Of a DNA stretch of 30,500 nucleotides, positions 19,841 through 30,166 are shown piece by piece. Source of the stretch: Cristatella mucedo (Eukaryota > Bryozoa > Phylactolaemata > Cristatellidae); the NCBI GenBank assembly GCA_009760855.2, contig WPIO01000017.1:4394501-4425000 (forward strand), in the 5' to 3' direction. Position 1 is the stretch's first letter. Each line of letters begins with the position of its first letter. The position numbers and the translations under genes are program-made. The notes under the pieces are model-generated. The model did no database searches. It was given only the letters and a program-made list of their open reading frames with translations, and was not told the origin of the DNA.

Positions 19841-19986
19841 GAAGGATGCTGCATTAATCTATGGGCGAAGATCAGCGAAGTGGCGTTGGGAGGAAGCAAC
19901 TTCTTAATGAATATACAGTATTTTAAAAAACCGCGATAGAGTGAAGCCGCGAAAGTCGAAGCGTAAAGTGGCGTGGGCACGATTTT

Positions 19987-20559
19987 ACGTCGCATTTCTT
20001 TAAAGTGCGATCACGCCATCTAAACCCAGTGAGTGCGGGCAATTTTTGTATATACACAGCAATCGTTTTGCAATAGATCAGGCCAGTGCTGAAATTTATT
20101 AAAATCTAGTAAAATTCGACCACAAATTGGCTATTTGAATCAATAGTTCTCATTGCTTAATTGCACATGAAATTTCTCATCCGCGAAAGAAATCCGAAAA
20201 TGTCCCAGTAATTTTGCACATTAACTGGCGAGCATTTCAAAGCGTGCAACATGCTGTGCTCTTCCAATTCGGCTTTGTTCAAACTTTAGGGCCTTGTTAT
20301 GCTTGAAACACCGTAGACCATAGGAAGCTACTTTTATGGAGTACTTTGGCCTCAGTATGAGTACTTTCATAACGCCGTACGGCGCAGAGAAGACGGAACT
20401 TTGCATTAGTGAGCATGTCTCAACATGCTTAAGCAATGCAGACAAGTGTAGTAATGATGGGCTATTCTGTCTTAATAAATAGTTAGGAGATTAGCTTTTT
20501 GTAACTGTCGTGAACAGTCACTTGAAGAACGTTTATCAGACTCAGATTTCTTTTACATG
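19987..20559. other. Unassigned
   Basis: No gene or element recognised. A 74-codon minus-strand frame at 20221-20445 has no domain I can name. Confidence 0.5.
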
Positions 20560-20732
20560 CAGTCGACTCCGCTTATAGGAATACGCTCGGGCTGGCAATT
20601 GTTCATTCTTATAGGCGGAGTATTCCCACATGCGGAGTGAGACAATAGCTAGAGTAAATCTGGGACGCGGAACTGCTATCCTTGTAAGCAAAGTATTCCT
20701 AAATCCAATATTCTTGTACGCGGAGTCGTCTG
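20560..20732. mobile_element. Small MITE with repeated inner motifs
   Basis: Terminal inverted repeats: CAGTCGACTCCGC at 20560 and its near complement GCGGAGTCGTCTG ending at 20732. The motif 'GGCGGAGTATTCC' or close variants recurs inside (about 20612, 20632, 20690, 20715) and resembles the ends. The 173-bp unit codes for nothing. Its first bases resemble the Tigger end at 18394, so a pogo/Tigger-type transposase may have moved it. A flanking TA duplication is not clear. Confidence 0.65.
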
Positions 20733-21299
20733 CGCACCTGCAAAGGACCACTGCAGCGGACAAAATTGAAATTGTATCAATAGATTGTCTGAACAAGCAG
20801 GCATAAACAGTGCGTGCGTGTTGCAGTGAGCAGTACACGCGTCCTCACAGCTCAGGTCACGTTTAAAAATGGCGCATCATTACACCGGAGACACATTCAT
20901 TCAACCATAACCTCGGCTTGGAAAGTATGTTGCCAAGCTGTTATTCGAAAATTACAATCTCTGCCGGCGTAACCGCGACCTCTCGGCATGTAAGCTTCGT
21001 TTCTGGCGTGGTTTTTGGCCTACAGTGGGGCCTCCGGTAAATCAGAGAATCATCCGCTGACAAAACGATTTCCGATCTACGATTCTGCTCTCAAGTCCGC
21101 CGCAAGAAGCAGGCCGTCATCTGCCGCTGATCGGAGGCGTCCATGGACTTGTACACATATGGCTGCTCATGGAAGTTACCGCGGTGGCTTGCAGCTAGTC
21201 GATACACGCTTCACCCCATAAAAGCGAGTTTAAAGTCAGTGAATTGGCTGGACATTTGCCGGTGCACTTAAAAACGGTGCAGTGCAACGTTTAGTTAAA
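20733..21299. other. Unassigned
   Basis: No gene recognised. The last 60 bases may be a worn edge of the tandem array that follows. Confidence 0.45.
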
Positions 21300-23830
21300 A
21301 TTCGACCATCGCCCACCTGGTTCGTGTTAACTTGTTGGTGATATCTGTGGCTTACTGATGTTGCCTTGCATAGGAGCAATGACTCGCTCGAGCACAGCTC
21401 ATTGGCAGAAAAAGAGAGTGCACGAAACCTTGAAAATAGTTCGCAGACCTCAATCGTGTTGTATTGTAGTTCGATTCGAGTTTTTACCTTCACCTAGCCG
21501 ATTTCTGGTAGAGTTGCCGTGGATAAGAGTGGACGATGGAGTTTGCACGGGCCAATCCCTTCAAAAATTTGGCATTCGCCGAGACTGAACTTGCTTGAAA
21601 AAGCTTTGAGTTCTCTTTAAACCGAAGGCTCGGAAGTGTGCAATAGAATAGAAATTGGAGCTGGGCACAGTCCATTTTTCGACGATCGCCCATTGATTAT
21701 TGTAAATCCCGGCATTAACCTAAGTCGTTTCAATCGATGGAAATGCATTGCCCGATAATTATCATGCTGAATGCCCCCAAAAAATTGCATTTACTTTCAA
21801 TTGTGTAAAGTCTCACGCAATGAGAATTAGAGCTTCGCGCATCCTACTTGCGGACGCTTTGCGACGATTGAGAGTAGATTTTTGTATTGGTCCGGACCTC
21901 TACAATCTACTGCAATGCACTGTCCCCGTGCAAGCATGAGCAATGGTATTTCTAGGGTTCACTCCAAAAAAAATATGCTGAAACCAGAAATCTAACTGTG
22001 AGCTTCTCACAGCTACTGTTTGTTTATTAGTAGTAGATTTCCGCATTTTCCAAGGGGATTGCACTCGATTGCCAAGCATTGCCAGAGATTAAATGCCCAA
22101 AATTGGTTGCAAATATGTGCGCCCGTAGCGAATGTTATGTGAATGAAAATAGATCTTTTCTGAGCCGATTTCTCATCGATTTGCCATGGATTGCGGTATT
22201 TACCTCGGCCCGCATTGACGGCAACTAATGAGCAAACCAGCTTGAAAATTCCAAGGTTTCGTTCTGAACACAGCGAAATGTTATATGAATGAGAATTGGA
22301 GCTTCGTATAGCCAATTTGTGAACGATTTGCTACGGATTGTGGTACTGGCCTTGGATATTGCTATCGATTGCCATTCATTGCTCGCGATTAAACGTGTGC
22401 GATCGGTTAAAAGGATTAGATTGCACTTTTAATACAGCGTGCGGTAATACGCAAGAAAAGTTGGAGATTGGCCCAGCCACTTTCCGGTGATTTGTGACAG
22501 ACCATAATGCATTGCTCTATTTTCTCGGGCCATTGCCGTCGATTGCTATGAGTTTCTCAAGATTGAACGCAAGAAATAGGTTAAAACTATGTGCGCCCAC
22601 ATCGAAGTGTTATATGTAACGAGAATTGACACTTCGTGCAGCCAATGTTTGGTCTATTTGCCACGGATTTTGGTCGATTGCAGCTCCTAGCCAAACTATT
22701 GCCGTCGATTTCCATGCATTTCCCGAGATTTTTCGTGGCGCAGTTGGTTAAAACCATGCGGCTACACACTAAACTGGGTGAGTTGTAATATGCATTCGAA
22801 TTGGAGCGTTGAGAAACCGATTTCGGGGCATTTTGTATCGGAATGCAGTGGATTGCTGTTTTGGCGTGGCCATTTCAGTCACTTGCAGTGCATTGCATCA
22901 GAATGCCGGAAGCAATTGTAGTGATTTTACGAATACACTATAACCGAAGAGTAGAGCAATGTAAAATAGTAATTAGAGCTTCTAGTATAAGCTTGCTGTT
23001 TGTTTTTCTGAGAATTGCGGGGGATGGGACCGTGCCGTGGAAGTCGATTGCAGGGGGGGGGGGCATGTCCGACAATGCGCACGCGAAACGGCGAAGAATT
23101 TTGCGGGTGCACTTTAAACTGAGTCTAGTCTTACAAGCAATACATAAATAGAAGCTTTTCGTTGACGATTTGGGTATTATTTGCAATGCATTATAATGGA
23201 TTGCGGTATTTGCCGAGGCCATTTCGGGGAATTGCACTGCGTTGCCAGAGTTTGCGGATGTGCAATGGCTTGAATTTACGTGGCTGAACTGAGTGAAGTT
23301 CGCTTTGATACGCAAGAAAAACAGGAGCTCGACGCAATCTATTTCTAGTCGCTTTTGCGGCGGACTGCAGTGGATTGCGGTTTTGACCCGGGCACTCGAT
23401 GCACTCGAATGGCAGCACGAGATTGCACGAGAACGCTCAATGCAAGCAGCGTTTTTTGTGAGCACACTCTTCATGGAGCCTAGTGTCATATGCGATAAAG
23501 CGTAGCTTCTCGAACAAGATTCATTTCGTTGTTCGTTAGAATGCAGTGGATTGCGGTATTGGCCCGAGCCGTTGCAATCTATTTCAGTGGACTTCGTGAG
23601 TACGTGTGAGCGGAACAGCGAGTCATTCTGTGGGTATACTTGAAATATAGCGTATTTTATTTGTATATGCCAAATTTGTTGAGCCTTGTGAAGCCAATGT
23701 GTGGTGTATTTGACGTGGCTTATAGTAGATTACGGTAGACTACGGTACAGGCCTCCGTCTTTGCAGCTCATTTTTATGAGTTCGCGTGAGCACAGGGGCG
23801 TGAAATTTGGCGGGTACATAGAATAGTTAT
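21300..23830. repeat. Degenerate tandem array, period about 169 bp
   Basis: A landmark (GAATTGGAGCTTCG and variants, or its following AGCCAATTT/AGCCGATTT) recurs at about 21480, 21653, 21825, 21994, 22148, 22294, 22459, 22624, 22799, 22971, 23147, 23320, 23498 and 23673. Spacings range from 146 to 178 and average about 169. Each unit also tends to carry 'TTTGCCATGGATTGCGGTAT', 'CTCGGCCATTGCC', 'GATTGCCATGCATTGC' and 'GATTAAA…TTGGTTAAAA', in that order. Units are strongly diverged, so the array is old. Eleven consecutive G lie at 23053-23063. Open frames across it are not conserved between units, so it is non-coding satellite-like DNA. Confidence 0.85.
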
Positions 23831-23954
23831 TTACTAAAATATTTACTTACACCTTGACCTCTGCGCCACCAAAATCCTGCTGAGTGGATGGCGGTAAGTA
23901 GTCGAGCCTCCAATGAAACACATACCAGCCCCAGGACGATATAGTATTAATCAC

Positions 23955-25285
23955 TGTACTAGTTCTGCTGGATATCTCGGCAGCCTGTGATACCGTTAAT
24001 CATCAAGTCCATATCGAATGCCTATCGTCCTAGCGCTTGGGCTTTATTTTCACCTTACTGCAATGATTTAGGTCCTATCCCAGTAAGAGATTTCAGAGAG
24101 TAGACGTCTACGGTCAAAGTTCATGTGAGTTTTAAAAGTGTGCGCTTACTCAGATACCTATTCTTCGGCTTCTTTTGACTAGCCAAACTCTTCTTCCGGC
24201 CGAAATAACTGCTATGTCTAATTTAAGATTTCCTTTTAATGAAGATGGTAGCATGGTTGTTGATACCCAGCTCGATACCTGTGCTTTCTTTTATCCCTTC
24301 TCTTTACTTCCAGCACCTCCCAGAACAATCACAACTCCCTTTCAGCCTGCATCATTAATATAAGCAGTCGGACTGCGGCAAAGTTAAAAAATGTAATGAC
24401 AATAAATACAACTTTATAATTGTAGTAGAACATATTTTCACTCAGAAACTGAGAGGCTTACCCCTAACGTGGCCTGCACCATCGTATCTAATGCAGCATC
24501 TTCGCAGAATCTCGGTAGCCACTTTACAATGACTTTTCCCAAGATGGCCACATCATCAGCTTCACAGTCAAGGCTGCCTACTCTCTTCTACGTAATGTTA
24601 CAAAAATTCAGACGAGCTTAGATAGAGCAGCCAAACTGATCCATGCAATCACAACATCCCGTCTGGCTTTCTGTAACTTGTCACTTGCAAGTCTTCCTGC
24701 TTGTCGAATGAGAGAGACAATTACCGTTGGTGCCAAAATCTGCAGTGAGGCTTATCTATCGTGAAATTCAAAACTGCCTCATCATACCACTTGTCACCGA
24801 TCTTCACTGGCTCATCTTCAAGTAGCCAGTCGACTTCAAGGTACCACCACTTATATTTAGATCCCTTCATTCTCTCGCTCTGGCGTGCCTAACCAAGTTA
24901 CGCGCTTGCAATCATATCACTCGATCTCCTCGCTCTAGCCTTTGCCTCTTTCTTTAAATAATATTCCTTTAAAGAATCTCAAATCAAATTCCTCGCCCCG
25001 AACCTTGTATTCGCATGCTAAAGCCTGGAAAAAAGCTCTCAAATAGCGTCGCGTCATGCCTTCACTCGATTACAGCCAGAGAAAAGCAAAAAACTACATA
25101 TTCCTCGTAAATTTTGTGAGGAAGCATGTAAAAATGCTAGCTGAAATTGTGCATTATATCACTCACCAGCAGGCATGCTGCAATTCCAGCCTATTTAAAG
25201 TGTCTACAAGAAGATTCAGTTCTCTCAAGGTCCATGTTTTACTGCTAGTATTGCTATTCTTATTATTACCTGGGCTAAGAGAATC
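23955..25285 (+). mobile_element. Old L2/CR1-type LINE copy, heavily decayed
   Basis: Reverse transcriptase remnants start at about 23960: 'VLLDISAACDTVNHQVHIE' corresponds to the first catalytic block seen at 7.6 and 26.2 kb. The C-terminal region follows at 24590-25030, including 'AITTSRLAFCNL'-type and 'VTDLHWL' blocks and '…PLIFRSLHSLALA'. A worn tail follows: 'AAAGTGTCTACAAGAAGATT', 'CAGTTCTCTCAAGG' and an ATT-like run to about 25270. No YxDD site is recognisable. Many stops. It is more diverged from LINE-A than the other copies. Confidence 0.75.
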
Positions 25286-25569
25286 CGCGCTACGTCACCA
25301 GTAATAGCCAGCTATGCTACACCAGTGGGGTTGTGGGGTCCCCGCATATTGACGTAGCTCTAGCAGAGCTAGGACTGACAGGTGATGCATTTTATCAAAG
25401 AGAATCCGTCGCCTGCGAAAAAAGGACTCTAAATCTGTTGGCCGGTTTAGCATTCATTCATGCGGCAAAACATCAGGTGGCAATGTGATGCTTGAATACG
25501 CACATAAGTTTCTGACTGTGCACGAATTTTGCTGAAATTCTCGCCTCTTTTTTATGCAAATTTCTTACT
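25286..25569. other. Unassigned
   Basis: No gene or element recognised. Confidence 0.45.
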
Positions 25570-26043
25570 TTGACCAATGTGCCCTCAGTTATGTTAGTGG
25601 CCCGTCGTTCTCTCTATTTGCCCGTGGCGCACTGTCGCCTGTCGGTCAATTTCCTCTCTGCCTGGCTACTTTTCTATTGTCCTTGCATGTTTCCAGGAGA
25701 CTCGTGGATCATGGCACGGTTAGCTTTCCATGTCAGCGTCATCCGGTGCATTTTCATAAGCCCCAGGAATGTGAATGTCCAGGGACGATTGGGCGGTGAA
25801 CGACTATACCAGGCTGCACTAGACGCGCCGAATAAACTAACTCGGACAAACGAGTTGACTTGTACGAGCGCTGCAGTGGCTCCCGATCTCAAGTTCGTTG
25901 CTACGAGAACGGTAACAGTGCATGCAACAGATTCTAGTCCATGCAAACGGGTGACCTACGCTTGTGAAGCTACGGCCTCCAAGCACAGCTGGCAGGTCTC
26001 GGAAACTGTAAGGGTTCACGGCAGTACGGCAACGGTCGCATAG
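25570..26043 (+). CDS. Open reading stretch of about 157 codons, candidate exon (uncertain)
   Basis: This is the longest open frame in the window that is neither a simple repeat nor a recognised transposon. It has no ATG at its 5' end. A strong acceptor-like site (pyrimidine-rich stretch, then TTTCCAG) ends at about 25697, and a donor-like site (AACT|GTAAGG) follows at about 26007. An internal exon of about 310 bp is therefore conceivable. Alternatively translation could begin at the ATG at 25687 (MFPGDSWIMARL…). The C-terminal part 'RVTYACEATASKHSWQVSET' is protein-like but I cannot place it in a family. A LINE-A copy follows from about 26110. It may also be chance or part of an unrecognised element. 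Confidence 0.25.
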   Translation: MTNVPSVMLVARRSLYLPVAHCRLSVNFLSAWLLFYCPCMFPGDSWIMARLAFHVSVIRCIFISPRNVNVQGRLGGERLYQAALDAPNKLTRTNELTCTSAAVAPDLKFVATRTVTVHATDSSPCKRVTYACEATASKHSWQVSETVRVHGSTATVA

Positions 26044-26109
26044 CGCGGCGGCAGCAATCCAGAGTACCTTTACCTTAATAACAAGTCCGCGTCGTAAACG
26101 TAGAACTGG

Positions 26110-27530
26110 ATATTGGTCAGTCAAACAGAATTTACGTGTGTGCATTATACCAGTCATATTTACTACTCTTCTCGTTTTGCTTGATCTTTGGGCGGCGTTT
26201 GATACTATTGATCGAAAAGTCCTTCTTGAGCGCCACACATGTCGTCTGGGCATCGCTGGTGCTGCACTGCAATGGTCCTTGTCCTATCTCAGTGAGAGAC
26301 TCCAGAGTATTGATGTAAACGGACAAAGATCATCCGAGGAACCACTGAAGTATGGGTTACCTTGGGGCTCTGTACTCAGTCCGCTTCTTTTCACAGTCAA
26401 TACTCTCCCACTTACCAATGTGATCGCCAATCACATTCTAGGCTTTCACTTCGACGCTGATAGCACGAAGCGTATATCTTTGCTTTGATCCTTCCCAGCC
26501 CCTCAGCACGTCGAGCTCTTTCAAATCCCTTGTTGCACGTATTGCTGACATCTGCTCATGGATGCCAACAAAAATTGCTCAGATTAAATGACGATAAAAA
26601 TCAACTTACTTGTTATGGGCAAACCAAATTTGACTCAGGAATTGGAAAGCTCAAAATTGGCTCTATCAGCATGTCTCCTTTAGCATATGCACTGAATCTA
26701 GGTGTCCTGTTCCAAGGTGACCTCTCACTGGACGACCATGTCTAGCGCCACAGTCAAGAACTTCCAGTTGCATTTCATTGCTAAAATTTGGGCTTGTTTA
26801 GACAGAGATACTACATCCCAAACGTTCCATACGTTTGTGACATCCCGTCTCGACTTCTGTAACTCACTGCTTGCTGGTCTACCGGCCTGTGCATCCAGGC
26901 GCTTACAGTTGGTGCAGCCAGGCTTGCCTGTCGTGAGCGTCGCAGTTGCCACGTCACACCACTTTGAGTCGACTTGCACTGGCTTCCAGTCAAGCAGTGG
27001 ATAGACTTCAAGGTTCTGCCACTAATTTTTAGTTCCCTTCATTCACTGGCTCTAGCCCACCCATCAAAGGTACTCCCCCACCAGGCTCGACGTCGTACCA
27101 CCCGCTTTTCTGACTCATATCGTTCAGCTATACCTCGTACAAGCCTCAGCCATTTTGTGGAGATCCGTGCCTTTATTTTCTATGCTCCCAAAGCCTGAAA
27201 CTCACTCCCGACTGACTTCACGACATCCCCTGACCCGACGACATTAAAAAAAGCTTAAAATGGACCTGTTCATCACAGCATTTTAGGGGCCCTTATGTTT
27301 TGTCCTTTGTGTGCTCCTGCGTGCTGACACTGTGCAGGATTCGGCTATCCATGTTTTACATGTTGACATTCTGCGTGTCATCTCTAACTATGTCATGCAT
27401 ATTGACCTTGGGCATGCTAGCACTAATCATTCGATTATGCTTTCTTTGCAGCAAATGTAAAGTGCCTGGAAAGAGGTTAATGTCTCTGAGAAAACGCTAT
27501 ATAAGTGTATTATTATTAGTAGTAGTAGTA
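26110..27530 (+). mobile_element. LINE-A copy, 5'-truncated, from reverse transcriptase to tail
   Basis: The copy begins in the reverse transcriptase. The frame 26138-26488 reads 'LLVLLDLWAAFDTIDRKVLL', 'QWSLSYLSERLQSIDVNGQ' and 'LPWGSVLSPLLFTVNTLP'. At the active site it reads 'HFDADSTKR' in place of '.FYADDTQ', so the catalytic pair is lost. The C-terminal region continues in other frames at 26800-27200 ('FVTSRLDFCNSLLAGLPAC', 'HWLPVKQWIDFKVLPL'). The 3' UTR ends in the tail 'AAAGTGCCTGGAAAGAGGTT' with ATT/AGT repeats at about 27510-27530. No endonuclease is present. Confidence 0.88.
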
Positions 27531-28180
27531 TGCTCTCTTCTTTAAAACCTTAAATTATGACTTATGTCCGATTTCTGATGATCGTATATTGCAGGATTTC
27601 CCGATAGCCTATACCAATGCAATTATTTGGAACAATTAGGATGAAAGCATTTCAGTATACCTTGATTTGTATAAACCAAGACTTGCTTAAACTTGTTTAC
27701 AGTAGACAACTACATTTATGGCTTGCCGTATAACTGTCACGAAAAGCTTATTGAACTAACTGAACTCACGAGCCCTCCGAATTAAGGTAACCTCGAAAGC
27801 ACTGTGGATTTTACAAACTCTTAGTTGAAAAAAGGCCGTCAGATATTCACGATGAATATTCACGATAAACCCTGTTTGCGGAAGACACTAGTAGAAGAAG
27901 TACACTAGTAGAACACTAGTAGTACACTAGTAGAAGTACACTCTGCCATCACTGCTTTGCTATCAGAATTTTAAAACATGCAGCATGATTATTTTGGTGG
28001 TCTTTCGGATTCCTAAATAGTCACTACTTTCGAAAGACCGACATTCGCACACGGAAGGCCACTAAGTTCCTGTAGCCTAACGATGATAAGACCAACCTAA
28101 AAGTTATGTCAAGCCTCATGTAACCCTCAAGTAGACACGTTATCTTTCATCTTTTTAGACCTCGCCCAAAAGATTGGTTC
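27531..28180. other. Unassigned, with small repeats
   Basis: No gene recognised. Small structures only: a 12-13-bp direct duplication 'ATATTCACGAT' at 27843-27866, an 'ACACTAGTAGAA' minisatellite (27884-27941) and an inverted pair GGTCTTTCG (27999-28007) / CGAAAGACC (28031-28039). Confidence 0.55.
27884..27941. repeat. ACACTAGTAGAA minisatellite
   Basis: Four imperfect copies of ACACTAGTAGAA separated by GAAGT- or GT-type spacers. Confidence 0.85.
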
Positions 28181-29065
28181 AGCTTGTATCACTGCAGTTA
28201 CGTCTGCCCTTAATCTGGGGTTTTTATTTAAAACCGAGTTGTCATTAGATAAGCGCTTTGCATCCACTGCCAATTCAGCCTGCTATTTCTTACAGAAAAT
28301 CTTCTAAATCAGGGCCTTCTCAGACGGCATAGGGCAGCGAAACTAATTAATACGATTAAGATAATGTCTACATCCCGTGCGACTGGTACAAAACTCAGCA
28401 ACTCGTCTGGTCTGTCATCAACTGCGTAGGTGCCACATACAAAATACTTCTTCTGAGCTTTGCAGGATCGTTACGAAGCATCAATGTGACTTATTAAAGA
28501 TCCCTAGTCTAGCTGACTGGTCTCTTCAATCGCTTGCACAGGCCTACTTATGCGACCTCCTTGCTTCTTCAGCAGTGTGTCCTCGTACCACCCAGTCTTC
28601 TTGCCGTCCCTCGACATACAATGAAACCTTTTGGCAATTGGGCGTTCAGTTGGTATTCACAGAAAGACTGACTGGCTTCTGTCAGTGCCTGAATTGCCTT
28701 TACATCATTAAATTCTCAGCTAAAAACATCTGCTCCGCTCAGCTTTTCCTTAAACCCCCAATGAACTAGCCTTTGTAGTTCCTGTGTGCTTTGCATGGTT
28801 ACCAGTGTATGATTTTAGTGAACCAGCGAGAAGGGCGACTAACCCACGGCACTGAGCGTAGCCATCTTTCGTTTTTTAGCTCACCGAGCCAAATTTACCC
28901 AGGCTCAGGCATGGTGCTTGTCTGATTCATCGCGCTCCCAAGCACGATACCTCGAAAGTAATTTGCAATTAGTCATTGCATCTCTTGCAGAGAGTTGGAA
29001 AGAGTCTGGATAGAGGCTTGGTCCTCTAAGAGTGCTAAGCCAACGATCTATTGTTATTTATGTAT
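28180..29065 (+). mobile_element. LINE-C copy (L2/CR1-type), decayed
   Basis: The start reads 'ITAVTSALNLGFLFKTELSL' and 'DKRFASTANSACYFLQKIF', the block that follows the reverse transcriptase in this group ('NLG…D..L..D.H'). Next, 28377-28769 has '…RLVQNSATRLVCHQLRRCH' and a worn C-terminus ending '…FLKPPMN'. The 3' UTR extends through 'ACCAGTGTATGATTTTAGTG' to a tail with 'TAGAGGCTTGGTCCTCTAAG' and 'AGTGCTAAG', a variant of the LINE-A hairpin. A related 3' end lies at 14005-14345. Confidence 0.75.
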
Positions 29066-29343
29066 CATCATTTCTGGCTTATTGAATTGAGCAGCTTGCT
29101 CAGGAAACGACGACCTTGTTAGACGCCTAATAACTCTAGCTTATTCCGACTAATATTTATCTAGTTATCGGCAGAGCGTTATTTCTTCAACTTTATAATG
29201 GCATCCGTAAAAGTGCACTCTGTCTTCGCTCTAATAAAGTGGTAGAATGTTTAGTATCAAGTTAGCTTTTTGTGATTCAAAGATCAACCTTGAAGCTCGA
29301 TCTAGAAGCTTGATCTACAGGTAAACTTTCATCGATCACGAGC
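29066..29343. other. Unassigned
   Basis: No gene or element recognised. A 13-bp direct duplication (GAAGCTCGATCTA / GAAGCTTGATCTA) lies at about 29291-29317. Confidence 0.55.
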
Positions 29344-29541
29344 AGCTCCCTGCCTGTGGGCTCGGTTCGCTGAGTCATAGTAGACGCACATTACACAGCT
29401 GTTACGTGTCACTCCCGGAAGTACTGGTCACAGAAGACAGCGCTGCGACCTCTTGCCACGCGACACAAGTGCGCTATCTTGCACCTTGACGGAGGGAAGG
29501 ACGTAATTTCTCATTTTAATTAGTAGAGATATAGGATATAT
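29344..29541 (+). repeat. Repeat R, copy 2 (long form)
   Basis: It shares the blocks 'CTGCCTGTGGGCTCG', 'TTCGCTGAGTCATAGTAG', 'GACAGCGCTGCG…TCTTGCC', 'GGAGGGAAGGAC' and 'TTTCTCATTTTAATTAGTAG' with 12795-12948, in the same order. It ends in 'AGATATAGGATATATC'. The middle contains about 70 bp missing from the other copy. Family unknown. Confidence 0.7.
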
Positions 29542-29771
29542 CGCTCTTACCTATACCTTAATCTATCAATTATCTTACGAAGCCGAGCGGCACTTCTAAT
29601 ACTGGCACTTTATAAAAAAAAAGGTTCACCTATTATCTTTGCTTTTAGGTAGGCGTACACCGATTCACAGTCAAGCTGTCAGTAATGTGCAGCCGTGCAG
29701 GTGAAGCACTCTTAATCCGCCTGGGATATGTGCTCGCAAGAGTTTGTCAATAAGTCAGTCTCTTTCTAACT

Positions 29772-29936
29772 CGCTGGCTTGGCCCACTGGCTAAGGTGCT
29801 CGCTTCGACCAAGGTCACGGTGAATGTATTTGATGACCGGTGTATTGGGCTCGAGCCGTGCGTCATATATATGAAGCGCCTAAATAGAGATAAAGTCCTC
29901 TTAGGACGCTATACAAATGAATTATTTATTTATTTT
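29772..29936 (+). mobile_element. SINE-B with a small internal insertion
   Basis: The head 'TGGCCCACTGGCTAAGGTGC' and a B box 'GGGCTCGAGCC' are present, but the spacing between them is about 25 bp longer than in the other copies. The tail 'GCGCCTAAATAGAGATAAAG', 'TCCTCTTAGGACGCTATACA' and 'AATGAATTATTTATTTATTT' matches SINE-B. It faces the SINE-A copy 70 bp downstream. Confidence 0.85.
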
Positions 29937-30003
29937 AATTAGACTAACCTACTCGCCGATGCACTCACAATGGCGATACGCAAGATGCAACTTCGACAAA
30001 ATA

Positions 30004-30166
30004 TATTAGCTGATTTAACAGCCTCACTTGCATAGCGGCAGAAGAGCCTTGACCGCTTTCACCGCCGCTTGCAGTTGGCAATAAAGGCTCGCCCACTGCA
30101 GGATTTGAACCTACGACTTCGGTCGTGAAGAGCGAGCACCTTACCCCCTGGGCTATTGCGGCGATG
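30004..30166 (-). mobile_element. SINE-A, antisense
   Basis: On the minus strand: an A-box part 'GGGGGTAAGGTGCTCGC', then CACGACCGAAGTCGTA, a B box 'GGTTCAAATCC', 'GGCGAGCCTTTATTGCC' and a tail 'CTATGCAAGTGAGGC' with 'GTTAAATCAGCTAATAT'. It belongs with the copy at 3.2 kb, which has the short palindrome, rather than those at 5.3 and 11.7 kb. Confidence 0.88.

Larger units (their letters stand above)
18394..19986 (-). mobile_element. Tigger-like (pogo / Tc1-mariner) DNA transposon, internally deleted
   Basis: The left end reads CGGTCGACCCTCATTTATCG, preceded by TA, followed by 'GTGGTTAATCCGTTCCAGAC'. The right end is the complementary type: 'CCGCGATAGAGTGAAGCCGC' and 'GAAAGTCGAAGCG' near 19930-19962. 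These are the ends of a Tigger-type family, with TA as target. The outermost right terminus has decayed, so its boundary (about 19986) is approximate. Between the ends are transposase remnants on the minus strand and two SINE-B insertions (18729-18870 minus, 19281-19427 plus). Without the SINEs it is about 1.3 kb, shorter than an autonomous copy. Confidence 0.85.

Noticed and set aside
22938-23489. 183-codon minus-strand frame within the tandem array.
   Set aside because: It spans more than three repeat units, but neighbouring units do not keep the frame open, so it is likely chance.
21300-23830. The tandem array as a CRISPR array or other spacer-repeat system.
   Set aside because: Whole units are related along their length with no short constant repeat separated by unrelated spacers, and the sequence is eukaryotic.
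15561-25939. A shared 16-mer, GCAACAGATTCTAGTC, at 15561 and 25924.
   Set aside because: Similarity does not extend to either side; one exact 16-mer in 30 kb is not far from chance.
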